Shown here in pieces: positions 1 to 7,302 of a stretch of 14,854 nt of DNA. The first letter of the stretch is position 1, and every line of letters starts with the position of its first letter. The position numbers and the translations under genes are program-made. The notes below the pieces were generated by a model. That model searched no databases. It was given only the letters and a program-made list of their open reading frames with translations, and was not told where the DNA came from. The stretch lies in the NCBI GenBank assembly GCA_027451565.1, contig DAIDJC010000046.1:1-14854 (forward strand), in the 5' to 3' direction. The stretch comes from Limisphaerales bacterium. Lineage in GTDB: Bacteria; Verrucomicrobiota; Verrucomicrobiia; Limisphaerales; UBA11358.

Positions 1-1199
1 TCAAACGGAATTTCCAAAACCAGCAGGTTGTCCAAACCCACCTGGTTGAATGGGTAGTTTTGACTTCCATAACCACCTTGACCGGCGAAATTGGACGTGC
101 CGTATCCAGAGTAGCCGGGGGCATAGCCCAAACCGGAACCGCCGGCCCAATAATAGGCACCCTCACCCACGTAGGGATCCCCCAAATAGGGCGAGTAGGC
201 GGTTCCCGAGTTCAACGTGCTGCGACGCAACCCGGCATAATTATAAATCGTTGCTCCAATTTTGGCGGAGATATTGTCAGAAATGTGATACTTCATGCCT
301 CCCTGCCAGGCAAACATGAAGACATCGGCCGTGTTTTGGCCGACCAACCCGTTAATTCCCAATCCTGGATTGGCTTGGTTTGGATTCAGGTCCCCGTAAA
401 GAAACTGGCCAAAGTTGGCAAACAAATCCGCATCCCCAACCGTATAGCGAAGCTTTTCAGACGCTCCCTCAGGATTGATGGCCTGGCTCCACAGCATGGT
501 GGTTGTGTAAAGTGGGTTGGGAATCTTGCCCACTGTCACGTCCAGCCAATCCGCTGGCTTGAATCCCAAATAAACCTGCCCAATTTCAAATGCGTCGTTT
601 GATTTTCCGAACGGGCCTTGATATGTGGAGGAGCTGTATGTGCCCATGGTGATGAAAGGCGACCTGGGGTTGGAGGCGGATTCCATCCTCAAACCATAAT
701 ACACCCCGCTATCCATGTTGTCCAAAAAACCAAAGTGAACCGCATACCGATACCGGTCCAAATTGATTGTATTCCCAGCGGAATCCTGAGCGGTGCGGGC
801 CTCGAAACGGGCGCGCGCATCACCATACAGTTGAAAGGATTTCGTGCCCGTCAACATTTTCCACTTGGACGCCGTCACCAAGTCATCCACATTGGTTTCG
901 TAAAGCTGCGATTGAGACTGGAGTGTGGCCAATTGCTGCTTGAGCTGTTCCGTCTCTGTTTTAAGTTGATCCGCCGTGGCCTTGTATTGCTCCATCTGGG
1001 CTTGTTGCTGTTCCGCTTCTGCCTTGATCGCATCGGCTTCCGCCTGGCTTACATACCCTTTTTGAACAAATAAATTCAACAACAGAGCGTTGGATACGGG
1101 GGCATCGGCGCAATGAGCCTGCCCGACACCCAAGGCCATGGCCAAAAATATAATGGCCGGTCGGATGGCAGCTCCCGGGTTGATTTCTCTTCTACGCAT
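1..1199 (-). CDS. Putative outer-membrane porin, partial (C-terminus beyond the left edge)
   Basis: This frame is open from the ATG at 1199 to the left edge, giving 399 codons without a stop, so the C-terminal part is missing. The N-terminus MRRREINPG is followed by a hydrophobic stretch and a likely signal-peptidase site near HCADA (about residue 31). Next comes LLNLFVQKGYVSQAEADAI and a Gln/Glu/Lys-rich coiled-coil segment (about residues 56-98). After that the sequence turns into alternating aromatic/polar beta-strand-like text with FQLYGDARARFEART, IGQVYLGFKPADWLDVTVGK and MKYHISDNISAKIG. The arrangement of signal peptide, short coiled coil and beta-barrel is that of the 'putative porin' families of Bacteroidota and Verrucomicrobiota. 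The role inferred is passive diffusion of small solutes through the outer membrane, with the coiled coil possibly trimerising or contacting peptidoglycan. No clear Shine-Dalgarno precedes the start. The assignment is by overall pattern and the substrate is unknown. Confidence 0.8.
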   Translation of the reverse strand, partial: MRRREINPGAAIRPAIIFLAMALGVGQAHCADAPVSNALLLNLFVQKGYVSQAEADAIKAEAEQQQAQMEQYKATADQLKTETEQLKQQLATLQSQSQLYETNVDDLVTASKWKMLTGTKSFQLYGDARARFEARTAQDSAGNTINLDRYRYAVHFGFLDNMDSGVYYGLRMESASNPRSPFITMGTYSSSTYQGPFGKSNDAFEIGQVYLGFKPADWLDVTVGKIPNPLYTTTMLWSQAINPEGASEKLRYTVGDADLFANFGQFLYGDLNPNQANPGLGINGLVGQNTADVFMFAWQGGMKYHISDNISAKIGATIYNYAGLRRSTLNSGTAYSPYLGDPYVGEGAYYWAGGSGLGYAPGYSGYGTSNFAGQGGYGSQNYPFNQVGLDNLLVLEIPF

Positions 1200-1519
1200 G
1201 GCTGCCAATACTGTAAATTCAAGGCTACGAATTCATGGCTTTATTGTTACAATTGTGTGACTAATCGGCTGGATGGTTTGTAGAATGTTTAGGAAACCCC
1301 GGTCATGGCTTTTCTTGGGATAAACATCTGGGCTGTTGGGCCAAAAATGTCCACAAGACCTCTCAAGATGAAAAGAAATTGGTCTTTATGGGCTGAAGAA
1401 CAATAAAACAAAGCGTTATTCTGAAGGGGAGAAATGGACTCGCAAGTTTCCCTCGCTGCATTGATCCGACTGACCCACTTTGACCCTAATCCCGTTGCAG
1501 GCAGGGTTGACACCACCAT
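1200..1519. other. Non-coding stretch between RCC1-protein gene and porin gene
   Basis: This 320-nt gap separates two minus-strand genes. Apart from the possible promoter at 1226-1251 I find no convincing terminator, RNA or gene. A 76-codon minus-strand frame begins immediately after the stop of the RCC1 gene (ATG at 1519), but its translation lacks any recognisable pattern and I do not call it. Confidence 0.6.
1226..1251 (-). promoter_or_regulatory. Possible ECF-sigma-like promoter of the porin gene
   Basis: On the minus strand TGTAAC (1251-1246) is followed 16 nt later by CGTA (1229-1226). This resembles extracytoplasmic-function sigma promoters (an 'AAC' -35 element with a CGT -10 element). 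The start codon lies 26 nt beyond, giving a leader of about 20 nt. The -35-like part sits in an 11-bp interrupted palindrome ATTGT-T-ACAAT. TGTAACA recurs upstream of three other genes here, but the CGTA part does not. The site is inferred only. Confidence 0.3.
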
Positions 1520-2719
1520 TTACCACTGTCGCACTCGGTAATAGCGCATGGTGGTGTCGGTTCGATCTGTAAAGACAAGTGCTTTGCCTGTGCCGGCGAC
1601 AAGTGGTAATGATTGCCATGCGGGGTCTGAGAGAGAATTCTTAAACTGAGGTTGATAGACCCTTCCATTGCGCGTCGGGAAAGAAAAGGTGAATTGATTT
1701 GTGCCGAATGCGGCATCAATCAATGTGGTTTGCATTTTCACTGGCTGCGGTGCTGCCAATGCCAGGCTATCAACGTCTCCCGCAGCCACTTGCACCACAT
1801 TGGTCAATCCTGCCGGAACATTGGTATCCCCCTCTGTATCAAAGCCCCAAGCTGCCACTGTGCCATTTTTCAAAACCGCCAGATTGTGTAGTTGTCCAGA
1901 GGCAATGGCTTCAACGTTGGTCACCCCGGGGGGAATATTCGTCTGACCATAGTTGTTAAGCCCCCATGCCACCAATGTGCCATCGCCCTTCAAAACCAGA
2001 TTATGCCAGCCCCCAGCAGCAATTCTCACAACGTTGGTCAAGCCGGGCGGGATATTGGTCTCACCGTAGGTATTATCACCCCAACCAATAATCGTTCCAT
2101 CGGACTTCATCGCCAAGCTATGGTAACCTCCGGCGGCAATAGCCACGACATTGGACAAACCGACAGGCACAGAAGTTTGGCCCGAGTTTACATCAGACGA
2201 GTTGGCTCCCCATGCCACCACCGTGCCATCCGACTTCAAAGCTAAAGCATGATAAAATCCACAAGCCACCGCCACGACATTGCTCAATCCGCTTGGAACA
2301 TCCGTTTGACCATAAAAATCATCGCCCACGGCTTCCACGGTGCCGTTTGTCTCCAAGGCTAAAGTGAAAAAATCGCCGCAGGCAATCGCAATGCAATTGC
2401 TGCCGGGATTGAAATTGGTCTGGCCAAGGGAGTCGTCACCCCAGCCTTCCAAAGTGCCGTCCGCATTCAATGCCACACTATGCCTCCATCCGACTGCCAA
2501 CTGCACGGCATTGGTTAAATTCGCGGGAATAATGGCTTGGCCAAAGTCATTAACGGAAGCGGAGTTGATCGTCGTTCCCGCCCCCCATGCATACGCCTTG
2601 AACCCGGCATGAACCTGCAGGCAAAACCCCGGAAAAATCAGGCAGAAAATGTCAAGGAAAATTAAAGATTCGGAAAACCGATGCAGACTCCTCAAGTGGC
2701 GAATCATATGAGGAAGCAT
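1520..2719 (-). CDS. Secreted RCC1-repeat (beta-propeller) protein
   Basis: With the ATG at 2719 the protein has 399 residues. A TTG at 2734 or the ATG at 2707 (with AGGA about 11 nt upstream) are alternative starts. The N-terminus is basic (MIRHLRSLHR) and is followed by a hydrophobic segment LIFLDIFCLIFPGFCLQVHA, a probable signal peptide. The body is seven tandem copies of a 39-residue unit with consensus NVV.IAAG..H.LALKSDGTV.AWG.N..GQTNVP.GLT, the RCC1 (regulator of chromosome condensation) type repeat expected to fold as a seven-bladed propeller. The last 45 residues form a separate tail SLSDPAWQSL...RYYRVRQW, resembling the tail of the 4927-5871 protein. RCC1 propellers are generally protein-binding scaffolds. 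The partner of this exported one cannot be told from sequence, and no enzyme motif is visible. It is probably monocistronic. Confidence 0.88.
   Translation of the reverse strand: MLPHMIRHLRSLHRFSESLIFLDIFCLIFPGFCLQVHAGFKAYAWGAGTTINSASVNDFGQAIIPANLTNAVQLAVGWRHSVALNADGTLEGWGDDSLGQTNFNPGSNCIAIACGDFFTLALETNGTVEAVGDDFYGQTDVPSGLSNVVAVACGFYHALALKSDGTVVAWGANSSDVNSGQTSVPVGLSNVVAIAAGGYHSLAMKSDGTIIGWGDNTYGETNIPPGLTNVVRIAAGGWHNLVLKGDGTLVAWGLNNYGQTNIPPGVTNVEAIASGQLHNLAVLKNGTVAAWGFDTEGDTNVPAGLTNVVQVAAGDVDSLALAAPQPVKMQTTLIDAAFGTNQFTFSFPTRNGRVYQPQFKNSLSDPAWQSLPLVAGTGKALVFTDRTDTTMRYYRVRQW
1760..2503 (-). repeat. Tandem 117-bp coding repeats (RCC1 units)
   Basis: The propeller region is built of about seven in-frame units with a period of 117 bp (39 codons). 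One unit is lengthened by four codons (around SSDVNSGQT) and one shortened by one. The aligned His/aromatic position recurs at spacings of 38, 39, 43, 39, 39 and 39 residues. Recurring DNA cores encode 'ACAUUGGU' type 'TNVV' and 'DGT' segments. Units are diverged enough not to be recent duplications. Confidence 0.75.
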
Positions 2720-2767
2720 CCTAAGAAAGCACAATTAAATAGTCAATGCGCCTGCCCAACTTGCATT

Positions 2768-2784
2768 GTTACACATGTGTTACG
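2768..2784 (-). promoter_or_regulatory. TGTAAC-containing palindromic site upstream of RCC1 gene
   Basis: Minus-strand CGTAACACATGTGTAACA contains two similar half-sites (CGTAAC and TGTAAC, period 11) around the perfect 10-bp palindrome ACACATGTGT (2771-2780). It lies about 50 nt before the ATG at 2719. It could be an operator for a dimeric regulator or a -35-type element. The function is inferred from position and symmetry only. Confidence 0.35.
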
Positions 2785-2911
2785 TTCATTGCCAATGCAG
2801 GCATTTCCACGCCTGAAATGCATTTCACGGTTTTATGGCCCCGCTGCGCTGGTGCTGGAATTGATGCTGCTTGGAGCCAGTCTGGAAATTCGGAAAGATG
2901 TTTTTTCGTGC

Positions 2912-3080
2912 CCAAGCCGGTCTGGCCAGGCGCGACGAGGGAGCATACCCAACGCGGGTCTGCGACCGAGGAGCAACAACGCCAGACCGGTTTGGACGCG
3001 AGAACCCTACGGGTGGCGGCGCTTTTGCACTTGGGCTTAGTTGTCGCCGCCGTTACAGCCCGCTACGGGGATGCGCCGAC
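2912..3080. repeat. GC-rich structured intergenic element (REP/MITE-like)
   Basis: A 15-bp near-perfect inverted repeat (CCAAGCCGGTCTGGC at 2912-2926, GCCAGACCGGTTTGG at 2981-2995, one mismatch) encloses 54 nt that themselves carry an imperfect direct repeat (GCGACGAGGGAGCA and GCGACCGAGGAGCA). Next to it GGCGGCG (3014-3020) faces CGCCGCC (3044-3050) across a spacer, and CTACGGG occurs twice directly. No frame here looks like a real protein on either strand. The composition is unlike the AT-rich flanks. It resembles the multi-copy intergenic repeats of verrucomicrobial genomes. I cannot show that it is multi-copy from one window. Confidence 0.45.
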
Positions 3081-3519
3081 GGCTCCGCCTCGTTCAAGGC
3101 CTGAATCCCCAGTCGCAGCACCTTTCCCACTTTTCCAACAGGCTCGTAAACATGTTTGACTCCCAAGAGGCAGGGATGTTTGACACAGGTTAATTAAAGG
3201 AATTAAAACCTCGTGTCCTGGCCGATGGAAAGAGCAAAAGCAGCCGTTTGGTTACAAAAATGTTCGCTAAAGTTACTTTTTTGCGTCGAAATGCTTTTAT
3301 TTTTTAATAATCGGGCCAGTGTGGTTGTAACATCCAGCAAGTCAGCATGATGCATGGTTGTCGGCGTGGTCATAATATAGAGATGCCATGTCCTAAAACA
3401 AGAAGCGTTCAATCATTGGCCCTGTTAATGTGACCCCGATAAACCGTTTATCGAACGATGAATGGTTGAAACAAAAGAAAAACATCAACACAAATAATAA
3501 AAACCTCAAAACACTTAGT
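3081..3519. other. Non-coding leader region upstream of the PstS-like gene
   Basis: This stretch is AT-rich from about 3185 onward and carries no convincing gene. Notable small features are the 10-bp palindrome AAACATGTTT (3148-3157), a direct repeat ATGTTTGAC (3152-3160 and 3176-3184, period 24), and a TGTAACA heptamer (3326-3332) in the sense of the downstream gene. The final 50 nt before the ATG at 3520 are A-rich without a Shine-Dalgarno. A 69-codon minus-strand frame (3203-3412) has no protein-like features and is not called. Confidence 0.5.
3326..3332 (+). promoter_or_regulatory. TGTAACA motif upstream of PstS-like gene
   Basis: The heptamer TGTAACA at 3326-3332 is in the sense direction, 188 nt before the start codon. 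It is one of four such copies, all intergenic and all sense-oriented relative to the following gene. No convincing -10 element can be fixed at a standard distance. Confidence 0.25.
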
Positions 3520-4869
3520 ATGAAAATAAGCAATAAAGTAGCAGTCGCTTTGCTTGCCTTGGGCGTGGTGGCTCAAGCAAGCGCGGATCCGATCGTTTAC
3601 CTCACTGGTTCAACCGCATTTCGCGGCACAGCCATGTCCGCCCTTCTGAGCAACGCTGGAACCAATTCCGGCGGTGTTTTTGACCCGGGAACCATCACCT
3701 CGGTGACCTACGGAAACTCCAACCCGGCAGGCGCGAACTACGGCGTTTTCCATGGCACGATCAACGGACAGGCCGTTTATATTGACGTGGTGTGGAGCGG
3801 TTCTGAAGCCGGCATTGCCTCGGCCGCCAACACGGCCCTTGTGAACACAGACCGCAGTGGAAACCCAATCCCGCTTGCTGGATCGCCCGCGACCTGGCTC
3901 AACGTAACCAATGTGGTGTTGCAGGCTGGCAACAACACGATTGCAAACAATCCTCCCGCCAATCTTTTGGAATCCAGCAGCCATGGGGCTGACTTGGCCC
4001 AGGCTGACACGTCCCAAGCGGTTTCCTGGACTCCTTACGTGGCCGGCACGCAGACTGCCTTGAAGGATTTTGGCGTTGAAGGCGTCATTACCTTTGCTAT
4101 TAGTCGCAACAATCAAGAAGGAAATACCGGTTCAGGCATTCCCTCCGGCGCTTCCAATGAATGGATCCATTGCTCGAACATCACCCTTCCACAACTGCAA
4201 ACATTGCTGGCTAATGGTGAAGTGCCCGCCGGCTTCATCAGTGGAAACACCAATGACAATGACTTCACCGTGTATTGCGTGGGTCGCAACTTGGGGTCTG
4301 GAACACGTATGAACACCTTGGGCGGCAGCCATTACGGCACTCATAATCCTGTGCAGCAATATTCCATCGGCTATGGTATTGAAGAACCCACCCATTTGAA
4401 TTCGCTCATCCTCACCAACGAAGGAAACAACGGTTATGAAAGCGGCGGCGACGTGGCCAAGGCCCTCGGCATTGTCACCCCAGAAGGAAGCTGCCAGCAA
4501 GCCGACCCCTATAACGGCGGCATTGGCTGGTTTGCCATGGGCTATATCAGCCCCTCCGACGCCTTGAACACCGGTAACTTTGGTGGCGCGCCCACAAATG
4601 TCTGGGTCACCGTGGACGGCGTCCCCTCCAACAACCAGACAATCGAAAATGGAACCTGGTGGCTGTGGGGTCGTGAGCATTTGCTTGGCAAGGAAAACAT
4701 CAGCGGAACTGCACTTTTCGTGGGCAATACCCTGTTCTCCTCCTTCACCAAATACCTTTCCGTGCAAGGCATGGGCGTTGCTCCTGGCGGTCATGACCCG
4801 GCCATTCAGCTTGGCCTCATGAACGTCCACAAGAACAGCGATACCGAGTTCCCGCAACCCGGCCAGTAA
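3520..4869 (+). CDS. Secreted PstS-like substrate-binding-domain protein
   Basis: The ATG at 3520 was chosen over the longer frame from 3430 because it yields a clean signal peptide MKISNKVAVALLALGVVAQASA, cleaved before DPIVYL. The mature protein of about 427 residues starts with VYLTGSTAFRGTAMSALL (residues 26-43), matching the first strand and 'GS.A' anion-binding loop of PstS-type periplasmic phosphate-binding proteins. Around residues 254-263 VGRNLGSGTR matches the second ligand-loop signature (R..GSGT). This supports a type-2 periplasmic-binding fold (PBP_like/PstS superfamily). The protein has no lipobox cysteine, and no pst transport genes lie nearby, so phosphate uptake cannot be assumed. 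It may be a secreted or envelope anion-binding protein. It lies 57 nt upstream of the next gene in the same direction and they are probably cotranscribed. There is no Shine-Dalgarno, only an A-rich leader. Confidence 0.8.
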   Translation: MKISNKVAVALLALGVVAQASADPIVYLTGSTAFRGTAMSALLSNAGTNSGGVFDPGTITSVTYGNSNPAGANYGVFHGTINGQAVYIDVVWSGSEAGIASAANTALVNTDRSGNPIPLAGSPATWLNVTNVVLQAGNNTIANNPPANLLESSSHGADLAQADTSQAVSWTPYVAGTQTALKDFGVEGVITFAISRNNQEGNTGSGIPSGASNEWIHCSNITLPQLQTLLANGEVPAGFISGNTNDNDFTVYCVGRNLGSGTRMNTLGGSHYGTHNPVQQYSIGYGIEEPTHLNSLILTNEGNNGYESGGDVAKALGIVTPEGSCQQADPYNGGIGWFAMGYISPSDALNTGNFGGAPTNVWVTVDGVPSNNQTIENGTWWLWGREHLLGKENISGTALFVGNTLFSSFTKYLSVQGMGVAPGGHDPAIQLGLMNVHKNSDTEFPQPGQ

Positions 4870-4926
4870 TCAACAGGCGGTTCAAGGCCACCGCATCAAA
4901 AGGGTAGTGAGTTAAAATTAAATAAT

Positions 4927-5871
4927 ATGAAAAAATTGATTACAATGATAACACTGGCTGGAGGAGCCATCCTGGCTTCGCCATCCGTATTCGCCCAGTT
5001 TGCCTTTGTCTCCAACGACCTGTATTTTGGTTTCCAAAACCAGGCTGGATCAGGCTCTGCAGATTACATCATCAACCTGGGACCTGCCTCCGGTATTATA
5101 GGCGGCAGTGCTGTGGTTGATTTAAGTTCAGACTTCAGTCTCACTGATTTTACATCAGCAGCGCTGCAAGGCACCGCCCCTGACGTTTTGGGCGGCGTGG
5201 TAGCCGGAAGCAACGCCTTCACGGCACCCGATTTCTACGCCACGCAATTGCGCGTGGGTGGAGGCGGCGCGCCATCCGTGCCAGGCTCGGCCTCGCCGAC
5301 GGACGTTTACAAGGGTGACATCTTGAACCTGTATGATGCTGCTGCCGGAATGACAACCCTGCCTACGGCTGGAAACGGACTTCTGGATACCTCAAAAGGT
5401 TGGGAAACCTACGTCGAACCCGATACCACTGGGAACAGTGTCGAGGTCGCCGGGGTTAATCCCGACAACGCGGCCGCCACGGGCAAAGTGCTTTATGAGG
5501 ACCTCTGGTATGTCAGCAACGACTCGACCAAAGTCAAGATACCGTGGACCTACGAAGGTTACTTCACCTTGGACCTCTCGGGCAGCATTGCGAAGCTGAC
5601 GTTCTCACCGGTCGGCGCCCCCGCCGCGCTGGCACCAATACAAACCGTGTCCATCGGCTACAGCGCAGGCACGGTGACCGTGGTGAGCAGTGGCGCGGTT
5701 GCTCCGCACTCCTACCAGTTGCAATACACCACCAGTTTAAGCTCTCCGAACTGGATCAACGTGGGGTCTCCCCAAGTTGGTGCTGTTCAGGTTGCTGCCT
5801 CGGCCATGGTGACCAACCTGGACACCACTGCAACAGGCGGACAGCGGTTCTACCGGGTCGTTGGAAACTAA
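4927..5871 (+). CDS. Secreted protein of unknown function with C-terminal 'RFYRV' tail module
   Basis: The 314-residue product opens with a standard signal peptide MKKLITMITLAGGAILASPSVFA, cleaved before Q24. The mature N-terminus FAFVSNDLYFGFQNQ...DYIINLGPASGI is, as I remember it, a recurrent pattern in verrucomicrobial exported proteins of unknown role. I cannot confirm this here. Residues 24-250 are rich in Gly, Ser, Ala and Asp with no enzymatic motif. From about residue 260 a separate beta-rich tail runs YQLQYTTSLSSPNWINVGSP to RFYRVVGN, similar to the tail of the RCC1 protein. There is only one Trp-rich patch (KGWETY, EDLWYV, IPWTYEGYF). The gene follows the PstS-like gene after 57 nt and ends 25 nt before a strong terminator, so the pair probably form one transcription unit. 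It may be a surface or sorted exoprotein. The function is unassigned. Confidence 0.82.
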   Translation: MKKLITMITLAGGAILASPSVFAQFAFVSNDLYFGFQNQAGSGSADYIINLGPASGIIGGSAVVDLSSDFSLTDFTSAALQGTAPDVLGGVVAGSNAFTAPDFYATQLRVGGGGAPSVPGSASPTDVYKGDILNLYDAAAGMTTLPTAGNGLLDTSKGWETYVEPDTTGNSVEVAGVNPDNAAATGKVLYEDLWYVSNDSTKVKIPWTYEGYFTLDLSGSIAKLTFSPVGAPAALAPIQTVSIGYSAGTVTVVSSGAVAPHSYQLQYTTSLSSPNWINVGSPQVGAVQVAASAMVTNLDTTATGGQRFYRVVGN

Positions 5872-5896
5872 GGTTTCAACCCGGATTGGATTCACG

Positions 5897-5929
5897 CGGG
5901 GCGGGCAGGAAACTGCCCGCCCCGTTTTT
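5897..5929 (+). terminator. Rho-independent terminator of the 3520-5871 unit
   Basis: A perfect 12-bp GC-rich stem (CGGGGCGGGCAG at 5897-5908 pairing with CTGCCCGCCCCG at 5913-5924) closes a GAAA tetraloop and is followed directly by TTTTT (5925-5929). It lies 25 nt after the stop codon of the upstream plus-strand gene. Confidence 0.95.
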
Positions 5930-6245
5930 CATCCAAATCACAAGGCAATCAAATCGTCCACTCCTTCCAACTTGTTTTCCCCTTGAGACTGGGTTTGGTA
6001 AACAGCATGACCAGATGCGCCCCCTCCTGGAATCTCCATCGCGGAGGTCCGACTTTCAGGCCATGCTCAAAAAACATCCTGCCCCAATGATGATGGTCTC
6101 AATGATGAGTGCTGTTGCGGGGGCAAAAACCGGGCTGAAAGACTGTTTGAAAATTCTGAAATGTGCTGCGGCGAGGAATTCGGGCTGCGGCCAAGGCGGC
6201 ACATCATGAGCAGCCCTTGTGATAATTTCCAGAAACAGGGTTGTT
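5930..6245. other. Non-coding gap between convergent units
   Basis: This gap separates the terminator of the plus-strand pair from the stop codon of the minus-strand Sel1 gene. I see no strong minus-strand terminator. Reading the minus strand from about 6205 to 6056 gives protein-like text (HFRIFKQSFSPV, then ATALIIETIIIGAG) ending at a stop, but it has no independent start and overlaps the Sel1 gene upstream. It could be a repeat or remnant and I do not call it as a gene. Confidence 0.5.
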
Positions 6246-7181
6246 TTAATTGAAATGCTCTGCGCTCTTTGGAGCATTGGTTTTGGAGAAAAATTCGTCT
6301 GCAAGCTTTTCAGCCAGGGCTTTTTGCTCGTTATTGATGGCGCTGCGCTGGTCAAATTCCCAAACCCCATGCCGACCCAGCGGATTTCCATTCCTGGCGC
6401 TAATCAAGTACCATTTATAGGCTTGAATTTTGTCCAACTCAACCCCGGTGCCACATTCATACATCTGCCCCAGGTTGGCTTGCGCCAGTGAATCTCCCAT
6501 GTCGGCAGCCTTTTGAAACCATTTGCAAGCTTCGGTCCAATCCTGATGCACGCCCCAGCCGTACTCGCACAAAAAGGCCAGATTATTCATTGCGCCTGCG
6601 GAACCATTATCCGCCGCCTTGCGAAGCCATTTTGCTGATTCAATATAATTCACGCCATTTGTTTCGCCAGGGTTGGGGCCATAAAAATAAAAGCGCCCCA
6701 GGGCGTATTGTGCAAGAACCTGGCCCTGATCCGCAGATTTGTGCCACCATTTGAGCGCCTCCTCCAAGTTGGTGGACACTCCCTTGCCATAGGCATAAGC
6801 GCAACCCAGACAATATTCCGCCAGGGCCTCTTTCTGGTCTGCGGCTTTGCGATACCACCCGACAGCCGTCTGATAATCCTGGGGCACCCCCAATCCGTTG
6901 GCGTAATGAGAACCCAGCGCAGTCTGGGCTTTGGCATAGCCTTGTTCGGCTGATTCCAGCAGATGTTGGACTGCCTTGGCTGGGTTTTTCGGAACACCAC
7001 TTCCGGTGTCGAATTTAATTCCCAGATCATATTCCTGCTTTGAATTCTCCCCGGACGCAGGCACTGGGACGGCACTGGAAATGGAACCGCTGGTCTGGGC
7101 GGACGTTGCCATGGTGGCTGAAGACAACATGGACACCAACACAATGGCCGGCGAAAAAAGCAAATCAAACCTGGATTTCAT
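6246..7181 (-). CDS. Secreted Sel1-like repeat protein
   Basis: The 311-residue product begins MKSRFDLLFSPAIVLVSMLS, a signal peptide with a likely cut after A28 (TSA-Q). A low-complexity Ser/Pro linker (30-47) precedes six tandem Sel1-like repeats of 36 residues (about 48-83, 84-119, 120-155, 156-195, 196-231, 232-267), each with the A..G.....LG..Y..G.GV..D...A..WY.KAA..G pattern. One repeat carries a four-residue insertion around FYGPNPGETNGV. Sel1 repeats form TPR-like alpha-solenoids that bind proteins, so this is probably a periplasmic or exported adaptor. The gene lies 121 nt downstream of the TpsA exoprotein gene, same strand, with no clear terminator between them, making it a candidate accessory of the two-partner secretion system. 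The partner is inferred from context only. Confidence 0.9.
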   Translation of the reverse strand: MKSRFDLLFSPAIVLVSMLSSATMATSAQTSGSISSAVPVPASGENSKQEYDLGIKFDTGSGVPKNPAKAVQHLLESAEQGYAKAQTALGSHYANGLGVPQDYQTAVGWYRKAADQKEALAEYCLGCAYAYGKGVSTNLEEALKWWHKSADQGQVLAQYALGRFYFYGPNPGETNGVNYIESAKWLRKAADNGSAGAMNNLAFLCEYGWGVHQDWTEACKWFQKAADMGDSLAQANLGQMYECGTGVELDKIQAYKWYLISARNGNPLGRHGVWEFDQRSAINNEQKALAEKLADEFFSKTNAPKSAEHFN

Positions 7182-7302
7182 GAATGAGTGGCAAAAGGTT
7201 TATTTAAGCTATTCATGGTGTTGAATTTCACTCAAGGCCTTTGATGGTAACATGCCCGGCCATTCCTGGTGCAGGACCCCAGTCTTATAAAATAGACCCA
7301 CA

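Noticed and set aside
60..1073. Open plus-strand frames of 180 and 151 codons
   Set aside because: They lie opposite the porin coding sequence, whose signal peptide, coiled coil and barrel strands read coherently on the minus strand. The plus-strand translations show no coherent protein pattern.
1289..1519. A 76-codon minus-strand frame starting right after the RCC1-protein stop
   Set aside because: The ATG abuts the stop codon, which suggested coupling, but the translation has no domain, signal or periodic pattern and the region is better read as an intergenic spacer.
2681..3159. Three overlapping plus-strand frames of 77-137 codons
   Set aside because: They overlap each other in different frames across a GC-rich inverted-repeat element and none looks like a protein.
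4132..4857. A 241-codon minus-strand frame, plus a 168-codon one at 3610-4116
   Set aside because: Both are antisense to the PstS-like gene, which has a signal peptide and two ligand-loop motifs. They are shadows caused by its codon bias.
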